DNA from: Thozetella sp. PMI_491
Taxonomy: Eukaryota; Ascomycota; Sordariomycetes; Chaetosphaeriales; Chaetosphaeriaceae
Length of the DNA: 64,000 nt
Reading direction: 5' to 3'
Assembly: GCA_021432635.1 (NCBI GenBank)
Contig: MU270032.1
Span: 682,001-746,000, forward strand
Positions 45,492 through 55,858 of the stretch are shown in pieces; position 1 is the stretch's first letter, and the number at the start of each line of letters is the position of its first letter. The notes beneath the pieces were generated by a model. It had not been told where the DNA came from and did not search any database. It was given only the letters and a program-made list of their open reading frames with translations. A program made the translations under genes and the position numbers.

Positions 45492-48400
45492 TTAGATATG
45501 TCGCAGGCAATTAAGAAGCAAACCTGGCAGCTCAGCTGTTTGACGTCGCTCCATCTTGCTCCAAGGGGCGATGTAATAGCACCCATCGTCTTGCACTTCG
45601 CTAAGCTCCCGAAGCACAGAAATCATCCCGCTCAATGTCTTCGCCCTACCGATCAACCTCGCTCGTTCTTCTCGGTACAGCTGGAGCTGCTCCGGTTTCT
45701 CTACCACGGGATACGGAAACACTTTCGGGTTCGCCAAGCGGCCGATATAATCGAGCGAAATAGCGGCAATACCCGCTGCAATCGGCGTCGCATATGACGT
45801 GCCGGTTTTCTCAACCCCGGATGAAACCACCTTCTCTCCGAACGTTCGGAAATGCGCATTTCCTTTGGCCCAGGGTGTGAAGCTTGACTTCTTGCCCTCG
45901 TGGTTCGTAGCGCCGACACAAATGACTTCTCGTTGGTTCGCGGGAAATGCGATCGGCTCGTTGCCGCCGTAGTTATTCCCAGCGGCGAACATGACGATAT
46001 TTGCTCTATAGGCGTCCCTGATTGCCTCTCGGATCGCCTCCGGCGCGGGTTCGCTACTTCGATATCCAAACGACATGCTGATAATGTCTACTTGCCAGAT
46101 ATCGATGGCATATCGAATAGCCTCGAAAAGTGCGGTTAGTGTGGGGGACTAACACGAAGCCAAAATGGGTTGCTAATCAAGTAGATGGCTCTCACCTTGG
46201 CGATTGCCTCATCATCCAAGTCGTCATGGCTCCGAGCTATTCTTGCGACGTACAACGAAGCATTTCGTGCGACCTTCAGAACCAAGCCTGCAACATGAGT
46301 CCCATGGCCGCTGCTATCGGCCATAGGACCCCCATCTTGGTCTCGCAAGAAATTCATGCATTGAATCCGAGCTTTATTAGCCTGGATGAATGGGTCGTTC
46401 AGATTGATGCCGGTGTCGAGCACGGCAACCCTGACGGGCTTCTCTGTTCTCTTCCATTCGGGAATGCTAATTTCGTCAAGAAACTGATAAACTATGTCGA
46501 AGTACGAAAACCATGTCTTGGATTCAGTTTGGCTAGAGTGGATCAGTAACGGCAGTTACCTAAGGTATATGCTAAATGGTTCAGCGGCGTACCCATTGAT
46601 TAACTCTTGGACGCCGTAGCTAGAGCCAACTTGCAATTCAGTCGTCTTCATTTTACGGGCCCCTTTCTTGTTCTTCCTTGAGTGGCCGAACTTGGTAGAT
46701 AAGCCTGGCGCCCCCTGCTTGGGGAGAGGTTGGGAGGCAGGAGCCGCTGTCGAGACTGCTGTCATATGATAACTATGTCTAGACATGGACATGGAAGAAG
46801 GCGCAAATGAAACGGCCGATTTCCGGATGGAAAATTTCTTGTGTCTCTCGGGAGCCGCTGGTTGTAGCCGTGATTGCATCGACCCTAGCAGTGAGCTCTG
46901 TCGAACTGGCGTAAAAGTCGCTAAGCCTTCCAGGGCTATCGATGGCCTTTTCAAGATGCTAGAGTCCAGTTGATCCGGCTGGATGCCGTATTTGGAGAGC
47001 TGTCGTTCCAAAGGTTCGATGACATTTTCATAAAAGGACTCCCAGGTAGACGTCCCAGCGCTGTCGTCTAAACAGGCATCGACCGCCGCCACCATCAATT
47101 CGGCCTCCTCAGTGCCCCGAAACTCCTCGAGGATGCGATCGGCTGCAAAAAATACCTCGCTCATGGAATCAGTGGCGCCACCCGGGGGTCTGTCCTCGTC
47201 CAGTATTTGTTTCTCCATAGGCGTTTGCGTGAAAATTTCCAGTAGGAGAATCCCGAGTGATATCCGACTATCGTTAGATACCACCGTCCGCTTGTCCAGA
47301 GGCTCGTATGCGAAATCCGTTGTTGATGTGTGCACTGTAAAGGGGAGGAAAGGTACCAAGCATATCTTGTTATTCATGCGAAGAAACTCGATGTTTCTCT
47401 TCCTTAGCTTATCGGGAATCCAGGGGCTTCCTTCGAGATGGAGCAACGAGCTTGAGACTAAAACCGCGAGTCTGGTTAGGGTTTCGACGTCAAGTCGCTT
47501 TATGGATTGGTTGAGAACTTCCAGCATGTCAGCCAGGGAGATGATGTCCGCCGACGCTAGGAAGGATGATTCCAAGCTACGCGGGATTCTTTTCTTCGAC
47601 TCCGCGAGCCCGTCCGTTTCGGCCACAAAGTTAAGGCGCGAATCTGGGGATTTCTCTAGACTATGGAGGTATGAGCAGAGGTCGGCTACTGGTTTATGGG
47701 CCCTCTTTGCATCGATAAATCGGGCCGCCTTTTGCCCATGGTAGACCGTTGGCTTCGCCGCAGAGATCGGCACCTGGACCTGAGCGTCATACCATTTTTG
47801 CGGTCGAGAGGTCGGTGCACCTAGTAGCATGCCAAATTCTATGTGCTCGTCTACCCCCTCATTGAAACTTCGGTGACTAGCCATGAGAAGCAGGCCTTCG
47901 TGAGGAGTTGGGCACCGACACGGGTGATGTATGCAACGGCTCAGGGCTTCATGAACAGTTGCAGCATACTGGTTGATCCCACGAGCCGGAGCCCCGCGAC
48001 GAGAGGATTTCTGGAGATATTCCCCTAGGCGTCCTGTCCAATGATCGATCTCCCTGATCCAGACTCCATGCTTCTCCCTCGTGAAACGCAACAGCAAACC
48101 GGAAGAGCTGTCTCGCCATTGAAGCGCATCGAGCCCCGCATAGGAGGTGTTCTAGGACTCGCGCATTAGCATGGATAATAATAATACATAGGAGCAGCCA
48201 GATATTGGGCCGAAGGGGCGAGTCATGAGCTGCCTTACCTCCTCTCGCTCGGCTTCTACGACGGAGTCGAAAGCTCTAAGAAGGTCGCGCAGGATGCGTT
48301 TGCATTCCACCTCTGCCGCAAACCGTTTTGAGCCAAATCTAGGCTTTAGGCATTCTAATGCATGGGACAAGAGGACAAGCTTGCTGGACACCTCCTGGCC

Positions 48401-48514
48401 GAAAAGCCATGTGTCATCGCCGTGAGGGGCCGACGCAATGCCAGCCTCCGCTGCCTTTTCGAGGTGAGGAAGCGCGATCAGCAGACGCCTGAAAAGATCT
48501 CGTGGAGACTCCAT
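45492..48514 (-). CDS. HET-Q2-like subtilisin-family protease with helical N-terminal domain
   Basis: Four exons (48514-48239, 48151-46593, 46532-46196, 46121-45492) give 933 residues. Residues 1-500 are mainly helical and resemble fungal DUF7580-type N-terminal regions seen in NLR-like proteins (my impression). A Ser/Pro-rich basic linker (about 500-610) leads to an S8 peptidase domain. The catalytic set is complete: Asp651 (AVLDTGIN), His688 (SGHGTHVAG), Asn773 (FAAGNN), Ser833 (GTSYATP). No signal peptide, so it is cytosolic. Convergent with the gasdermin-like gene, it is the likely activating protease, as HET-Q2 is for HET-Q1 in Podospora. The N terminus would sense a trigger (inference). 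The intron after exon 2 was set at 60 nt (GTACGC...CTCTAG), because the same frame otherwise meets a TAA. Confidence 0.85.
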
Positions 48515-48926
48515 GCGTCGCTACCGATGAATTAAATCAGGCCTGTGCTTTGCGACTTGTATTTGCAGCGTGCTGCGAGTTCACGCAGATCCCGAGTAGT
48601 GAAAGCTGGCGAGGCTCCGTCGAGTCGGCGCTCAGCTGAAAGGCTGAGGCGCCGATATCCCCGAACCATGAAAAGGGAAAACTATGTTCCGTATGCATGC
48701 AACCGCAATTGCCCGCATCACCTGGGGCTCTTACGTGGACTGAAAGGCACGAAATGGTGCCCAAACCTAGGGTTAGAGCATACCCGGGCTGTACACTGTT
48801 TTGACTCAGTTCCGCTATTTCTTGAAAATCAAAAAGCTAAACCCTACCTTACCTTAACTCATTGTTGCCTGTCCTTGTCTCTTTACGTCACCAGAGGGAA
48901 GGCGCCGCAGCCTTTCGAACAGTCTC
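48515..48926. promoter_or_regulatory. Bidirectional upstream region, 412 bp
   Basis: The protease gene starts at 48514 on the minus strand and the zinc-finger/RhoGEF/BAR gene at 48927 on the plus strand, so both must be driven from this segment. No TATA box is obvious on either side. Shared control is inferred from position only. Confidence 0.5.
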
Positions 48927-51900
48927 ATGACTTCGCTCGAAACGGAGCCTACGATTGCGGAACGCTCGAGAGAGTGTATCCATGAGCTTGATGCATGCTC
49001 AGTTAAACTTTCTGGGGAGGCGAGCGAGGCTGCGCGTCGCCAACTGAGCCGCCTCGATGACTGGATTGATGGCATCGGCGCTCTGGCTGGGGGTCAGGCG
49101 TCCTTGGACCACCGCCTACGTGAGGCTCCCAAACTCACCAGTGCGTTGCTAGGGATGCTGCAAGTCCTGTACATTCAGATTAGGCACGGTATGTTAAGGT
49201 TCAGGATTCAAAGGGGAACCCTTGACTTCGACTAATTATGATTTCCTCTATTAAATAGCTCAAGGAATCGACGACCATTGCACAGTCAAGACGGGTTCTG
49301 AAACAGACTGTCAAAGACAGCATATAGACGAAGTTTCGGAGACTATCGGATGGCTTCATAGATTCTCTTTGGTTGTCCGAAGCTCTGGCAGGCAACAGAC
49401 CCGTGATCCATTATCACGCGCTAAGTCTACAGCTCGCGATGGTGACGACGACACAGCTGCGGTAGGCAATGCCTTGAGAGACTTACTAGAAGAAGAATTC
49501 GACATACATCCGAATCTTCGCGACCGTCTCGTCGATGCAGTATGCTTTCGCCGCAGGCATTTTCTCTACCGCCGGTCACATCAGAGAAAACTCGCTCGCA
49601 GAGTCGAGGATCCAACACAGCGCTATCTCGCAATCGAAGAAGAGAGGACAAGTGGCGATTTGAAGCTGGAATACAAGTCCCCGGTGTCTTTCTCTGCGCC
49701 CGCCAGCACCTCTGATAAGAGGATATCTCTAGCTAGAGACTCGGACACGATAGCCACGCCAGTTGTAGACTTTGAAACTTCTTCATTTCGGCGGCCACCT
49801 TCTCCAACAGCCTCGACGGCGTCCAGTTGGCTTGACTATACCGGAAATGTTGAGATCCCGGCTGCACCCAAGATTGGATTCGAGATTGAACACCCTTGTC
49901 CATACTGCTGCCTGACGTATCCCGCTGAGATATTCACTGATGATGAAACCTGGAGGCGGCATCTCATCAAGGACATATGGCCGTATCTCTGTATTCACGA
50001 AGACTGCCCGTATCCCGAGGAGGTATTTAATTCCACTCGGGATTGGCGAGAGCACTTGGGCAAGCCTCACAGGACGGAGTGGGTTTGCCCAATCCATGCC
50101 GCCACCTACAAGACCCGACCTTCAGATAATGCAGAACCTCAATCCTGGATTTTTGACAGCCAAGAGGCATTCCGGCAGCATATGGAGTCCATGCATCCTC
50201 AAGTCTATTCGGCACGTCAGATTTCGGTATTAACAAGACGAAGCCGACGATCCGCCCGAGCCATCGTGACATGTCCTTTCTGTGATCCGGTGCCAAATCA
50301 TATCACTGAGGATCAGGAACAGAGTGTCGATCGTGTTAGGCTATATAAACACATTGGAGAGCACTTGCTCGCCATTGCTCTTCTCTCCTTGCCACGCCTA
50401 GGCCATTCCGATGGAAAGGCCAAGGCCATACGTGCCGGTCCTGCAGGGCTTGCAGAGCACGTCGACGCATCAGTCGGGGTCAACATCGAGAATTGGCTGA
50501 AGTTATCGTCGGATGCCACAGCTGGGCAAGGAAAGCAAAGCGAAGACGACAGGGATTATCTGATGTCTGACGACGACGAAGAAGATGACGACGAGGGCAG
50601 CAATGCTGAAGAAAACACACTAATTCTGGATAGTGATGGCGAGGCTGGGGATGCTATAGCTGATTCTCATGCTCGTGGAGAAGATGCAAGTAGCTTTAGG
50701 TCCTCTTTCGACACCGTTCGCTATTTCAGAACCTCAAAATCCGCGCAACGCAATAGATCCGATAACGATTGGCTCCCCCACCGCTCACAAATGGTGAAGC
50801 AGATTCTCCAGGCCGAAGCCATATTTGTCAAAAACATGTCAATTGTCAACGAGATATTCTACGCAACTTCAGAACAATGCCTTCCTTTGAGTTCGGACTC
50901 TACAAGAGCTGTGTTTAGAAATATCGATGAGCTCACGAAGTTCCATTTTTCTCTACTTGAACAGCTTCAGTCCGCCGCCTTAGGATACCATGTACCAAAC
51001 CCTCGATCAAATCGCCCAAAAGACGCAGTACAACAAGGGGGCTCGGAGTCAGTGAGTGTTCTTAGCAACCCCGAAGATCGCCAGACTTCGGTGGGGCGAG
51101 TCTTTGAGCGAAATTTAAAGCTCATGGAGGCAGTCCACATGACCTTTCACCGGAGAAGCGAAATCGCAACTAATCATCTGATCAAACTTAAAAATAATTC
51201 CACCTTCAGAGTTTGGCTTACTGAATGCGAAGCGGTTGCAACGGACCTGGGCGATGAAAACAAGTTGGATGTCTTACTTGCATGGCCATACCGTCATATT
51301 TCATCATACCGGGAGTTGCTCGCCGATTTACTCCGATGCACTCCCACGGATCATCCCGATAGGGAGGCTCTAGTGTCAGCACACACAGAGTTGGGGGTGA
51401 TGATAGTTAATATCGGAAAGGTCACCAAGTCTCATAAACTCCAAAAAGAGGGCGAAGTCAGGTCTGCGTTGGCCAGAGTGTTTGGCAAGCGTGTCGACAG
51501 ACCACCACCGCAACTGGAGGACGAGAAATATGCACAAATGCATGAAAAATTTGGAGATGATTATTTAAGGCTTCGAGTTGCTCTAAGAGACGTCGAATTT
51601 TACACACGATCGGTCGCAGTTTACGCCCACGAATTCGGTGCATTTAGCAGTGTAATAGAGCTAGTCGCACGATTGAACCCACGCCACATAGAACAGGAAC
51701 AGAAATGGGCGGCGTTCAATACAGAAGTGGGTAAGATAGAGACTACCGAACTGGAGCAACATGTAAGCGGAGGTGCTACGCACACGGGCTAGAACTGACG
51801 AGAAATAGCTTGCCCAAATCCGCGAGAGCGTCATCAACCCCATCGAAGCTTTGACCCGGTGCTATGCGTCCTCATCTCTTGTAATGAAGAAGCGACAGAA

Positions 51901-52261
51901 ACGACGGCCTGATTATGAAAAGGCGAGTCATCTTCGGGCTGCCGGGAAGAAGGTCGACACGACGATTGCCAAGTCAGCAGAGCAGTACGAGGCGCTCGAT
52001 GAAGCTTTAAGAAGGGAACTTCCACAGCTCAGTGAAAAGACAGCGATAATATCTTCGCTGTGCCTGGGCCGTTTTGTGGCCATCCAGACGCAGTGGTTTT
52101 CAACCTGGAGAGGGGCGCTTGAGAAACATGTGTCAGAACCTCGGATTCCGGAAATACCAGATATAATAGCCGCATTTAAGTCCCAGCTCGAAGGTATAGA
52201 GGATCGTGCGAACAATCTCGGCATCGTCAACCCTCAAGTACCAGGCTCGATCGGTCTTTAA
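48927..52261 (+). CDS. Fusion of C2H2 zinc fingers, RhoGEF (DH) and BAR domains
   Basis: Three exons (48927-49188, 49259-51762, 51809-52261) encode 1072 residues. Residues 1-120 are a helical fungal N-terminal region (LDDWIDGIGAL and similar). At about 300-460 lie C2H2-type fingers (CPYCCLTYP, CIHEDCPYP, CPFCDPVPN), followed by an acidic patch (DDDEEDDDEG, about 525). Residues about 595-800 match a Dbl-homology RhoGEF domain (QMVKQILQAEAIFVKNM at its start), and about 840-1060 match a BAR domain (basic helix KKRQKRRPDYEK). DH-BAR proteins such as Tuba-type GEFs activate Rho GTPases on curved membranes; fingers in front of them are unusual. It lies divergent from the protease gene. No frameshift seen. 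Confidence 0.8.
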
Positions 52262-52518
52262 GCAGCATACTTCATCCGGTCTATGGTCCTGACAATAGTC
52301 CGCGTTTGTCAGGGCCGGAAATTGCGAGGCGTCCAGATAGTTCAGCCCGGAGTTGGGGGTGGGGTAGCCACAGCCCTGGCTGTGAGGTATAAGGGGGGCT
52401 TATCCACGACGGCCTCTTGGTGGCTGACTCGCTGGCTGAGCGCTAATTTAGCGCTAAATCTAGTCCGTGCCCTCAGCGCCGGCCATCGGGGTCAAATAGT
52501 CTCTCATATCCACTGCAA
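52262..52518. other. 3' flank, no gene seen
   Basis: GC-rich segment between the fusion gene's stop and the first telomere-like repeat. Near 52421 it contains GGCTGACTCGCTGGCTGAGC, weakly mirrored by GGCTGATTCGCGCTGAGC on the other strand at about 55523-55490. Confidence 0.4.
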
Positions 52519-52540
52519 GGGTTAGGGTTGGGGTTAGGGT
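52519..52540 (+). repeat. Telomere-like (TTAGGG) repeat
   Basis: GGGTTAGGG, then TTGGGGTTAGGGT: two TTAGGG units with one TTGGGG variant between them, inside the chromosome arm at the left edge of the Crypton relic. Confidence 0.8.
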
Positions 52541-52763
52541 CCCCACCACCATATTCCATACCCACGATGGGACCACATACCAGCTATATAGCTTGTGGGT
52601 GCGCCCTCATATAGTAAATATATTAATACGGCATCGTGGCGAAGCGGTATGTGGTCGTAAAGATCGTATATTTACTAGATCCAAAAGAGTAAAAATATAA
52701 AAAAGAACGCTTCAACCGCCAGTTGACCACCACTTCCACCACTTCCACTTACACCACAGCCAC

Positions 52764-55092
52764 TTACGCCACGGCCACTTGCCCTCTGGCCCCCATGCCC
52801 CCCATACGGATCCTCCGGCAGTCTCGCAGCTGCTTACAAAACCGGTCCATCGAGCTGGCGGTCTTAGCCTGATCCATAGCCACGGTATGGACCGCCGCTT
52901 CCATACCGATCCGCCGGGTCTGGGCCGTACGCTGGATCTCAAGTATGACCTCTTTCCGGAGCGAATACCACTGGATCTCGGCCTGGTTCTTAGCCCTCCA
53001 GCGATTGCCCCACTGCTGGTCGAGGCTGGATATCGACGGCTGCCCAGGGAGCCCCACCATCCACTCGTTCCATAGACCCTCAACCGTGGATACGGTACGG
53101 CTCATATAGTAGCGGGGTGGATCCCTGGAAACTTCGGCCAGCTGGCTGGGTATGGCTTGGATCGTATGGGCTGGATCTATATCTGGCTGGCCACGAGCTG
53201 GCTGGCCATGAGCTGGCTGGCCACCAGCTGGATCCAGTGCAGTGGTTGAGACCGGGGGGGGGCGCCGGGGTGGGTCCAGCCGTAGCCTCGGGTCGCCGAA
53301 ACTGGAACGATCCAGCCTCGAGCAGCTGTAATATAGCTTCGCTGGATCCACTGGTGCCAGCCAGCTGGGTATCCATACCACGTAGCTGGGTCATAAGACG
53401 CTCCGATGTGGTCTGGATACGAGCTTCCAGCGAGTGTAAGAAGCTACTAAGCTCCGGCACAGCGTCTTCCAAAAGCGTAAGCTGGCTTAGCGCCATACTC
53501 TCGTCGAGACCCGCGGATCTTAGCTGCTCGGCGTAGCCCTGGTAATCTGGATGCTAGAAGACCAGATACTTCCATACGGGGCTTTCCGGATACTGATCCA
53601 TTAAAAAAGGGGAGTCTTACAGGGCTACCTCCCGTAAGTAAGCCAGTAAGCTAGTGAATCCAGTAGCTGCTAGATCGTGGATCTGGCCCGGCCCCAGGCC
53701 AAGCCAGCCAGCCCACTGATCCAGATCCAGCCATATGGATGAGAGGAGGGTCTGTGGTGGAGTGAACCGGGCCCTTAGGACCTGGAAAGACCCCATATAA
53801 GCTGGATGGCCAGCCATTACACATATAAAACAACGTGGTAAGGCCGTGAGATAGCACCCAACCATATAGTCCTGGTTCCAACGGCCGGCGCGCCGGATCT
53901 AGTCCTCCTCAACTCCTTTAAGCTCTACTATTTTAGCTCCAGAAGCCCTGCCGGCATGGATCTTTTTTCCACTGCTAACGCCAACATATATAAACGCTTT
54001 ATTGATCCAGCCAAGCTGGGTATTATACCCTAGCTTAGTGAGAGGCTTGCCATGGCCCTGGGTGGTGGATTTTATAAGTGGTATATCGTACCACTTAGAC
54101 CGGCTGGCGAAGCAGGGGAAAGGCTCCGGCGAGAGGTCCCAGCAAGCCATTAAGTAAAAAGCCAGGGCACCCAGCGGGCAGGTAAGTGGCTCAATCCAGC
54201 TCCAGAACGCTCCAGCCATATCCAGCCGGCCATACTGGTTAGTTTTACCCCCCCTAGTCATATATATTAATGGAAAGCAGGGGGTTGGACCCTCCCCTGG
54301 AAACTAGCATGTAAATAGGTCCGAGATCTCGGCGCTCCAGCGGTCCTCTCCACGAGCCAGTAAGTAATAGCCGAATAAGAAGTCGACTAAGGTCCATAAG
54401 TAGCATTCCATATTTGTATTCATATAGTCCCATAGCTAGCCAGCGATATGGGCCAGCTCAGCTTCCCCATATCCATCTAGGAGCATATCCAAGCCTTTAT
54501 CCTCATACCTAGCCTTCCGCTGGGCTATATCCCTAAGCTTTAAAGCTATAATATAGCGGCTACAGTCCCCATACCGTGGATTCGGGTGGCTGTTCATACC
54601 CCTAGCCCGCTGCTCTTGCCAAAGGTCTGTAATCACACTGACGTATAAATCCACTGATCTATGGTTAAGCGTTATATCAGCTAGGGGGGTCTCAGGGGCC
54701 ATCTTCCGCTGGCGTTTTTTTAATAGCCGTACCATAACCACCTCTTTAAGGAATAGAAGCAGCTTATCTGCCGTTACGGTATCACAGTCTTCATATTGCT
54801 TGGCGTCACAAAAGTGGATATATTCCAGCTGCTTAGGGTGGTAGCTGCGAGTCGTATTTACTAGCCGTACGGTCCGGATCTCCTCACGAACAGCCATAGC
54901 GTTCCGGCGTAGCTCGGCTTAGTTCACCAAATGCCGTTCAGCCAACGAAAGAGCCAGAGCAGCTGCTATAGCTAGTGGATCTAGTGGCCCCGGGGCCACA
55001 GCACTGGGAGCTGGCCCAGCTGGCTGGGCTGGCTGGGTCGGCTGGGCCAGCTTAGCCAGCTGGGCATGCTTTGAGGAGGGTCCACGGGGCAT
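52764..55092 (-). pseudogene. Crypton recombinase with GCR1_C tail, multiply broken
   Basis: Read from ATG 55092 toward 52764 the frame shows a Pro/Gln-rich start, the SAM-like core NTTRSYHPKQLEYIHFC, the recombinase domain (GKTNQYGRLDMAGAFW, GALAFYLMACWDLS, SGAKIVELKGV, IRRAGRW) and a GCR1_C-like tail (MSRTVSTVEGLWNEW). Stops interrupt it after LVN (TAA), HIAG (TAG), LFTC (TAG) and GVEED (TAG); several stand where Gln or Glu is expected. A frame change lies near an eight-G run at about 53255. It cannot make a recombinase. The stops are compatible with RIP-like C-to-T changes. Confidence 0.75.
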
Positions 55093-55124
55093 CTTGACTG
55101 GATTAGGTATATGGCTTATACGTA

Positions 55125-55230
55125 GGTGGATTTATAGGTGGATTTGTAGGTGGATTTGTAGGTGGGTTTATAGCTGGATCTGTAGCTAGATCTGTAGCTG
55201 GATCTATAGCTGGATCTGTAGCTGGATTAG
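55125..55230. repeat. 12-bp tandem repeat, about nine copies
   Basis: Eight units of GGTGGATTTATA/GCTGGATCTGTA type run from 55125 to 55220, followed by a partial ninth. The first four share GGTGG, the last four GCTGG or GCTAG, so the array shows two sub-families. It lies just upstream of the Crypton recombinase start. Confidence 0.9.
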
Positions 55231-55454
55231 ATCCAGATCTAGGGGTCAAGGTCTCACTTCCACCATTATATAGCTATCTACTGCAGCCTTTCAGGGGCTT
55301 CCGTGGCCGGCCTATAGCGTTAAACCTACGGTGAGACCGGCGCTCTCATTGCTTTTGCTCGTGTAAGTGGGCCAAAAAGCGGCCACCATAGATAAGTTGA
55401 GATATCCACGACCGGTCTCGACGGCCATATGTAGATATATCGACTTATCCACGA

Positions 55455-55468
55455 TAGGGTTAGGGTTA
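55455..55468 (+). repeat. Telomere-like (TTAGGG) repeat
   Basis: TAGGGTTAGGGTTA, in the same orientation as the array at 52519-52540, at the other edge of the Crypton relic. Confidence 0.75.
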
Positions 55469-55858
55469 TATATGGCTTTTTACAGTGGGGCGCTGAGCCA
55501 TTTGGCTCAGCGCGAATCAGCCGGATCGGTGACACGGTATGTACTGTACCTTTGGTACCTTAAAATTATTCCCCGCACTTGCTGGCAAGCGCGACTGACG
55601 CTTTGCCCAACCAGGAGCTAGCGCCTGTGCCGCCTCGGAGTGCTGAGCTTACGTGGGGCGGCTTCTCTACTTTGTAGAGCCTCGCGCTGACCGGGACAAC
55701 GAATTTCTCCTTTCGTTCCACGCGATCAGGCAGGGCAACAAAGAACTGCCTTACCCCCATTCAATGCTGCCTTCACCGCTTAAGCAGACTGGTGAATCCA
55801 AAATCTGATGCATTGTAGTCGATGCTGGCGCCCAGACTTGCAATAGAGCGGGCATCTG
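55469..55858. other. Intergenic, upstream of the regulator gene
   Basis: No gene seen. Minus-strand frames at 55566-55760 and 55751-55999 overlap the Zn2Cys6 gene start and are not called. Confidence 0.4.

Larger units (their letters stand above)
52519..55468 (-). mobile_element. Crypton (tyrosine-recombinase) element relic
   Basis: This segment holds a minus-strand Crypton-type recombinase pseudogene (listed separately) between two telomere-like repeats. It also carries a 12-bp tandem array next to the gene's start. Cryptons have no long terminal repeats and are mobilised by a tyrosine recombinase, so the true ends cannot be placed; the limits given are the two telomere-like repeats and are only a guess. 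Confidence 0.6.

Noticed and set aside
46556-46592. TAA after YLR in the subtilase gene as a truncation
   Set aside because: A 60-nt intron (GTACGC...CTCTAG, TACTGAT branch) removes it and keeps frame, so I treat the protease as intact.
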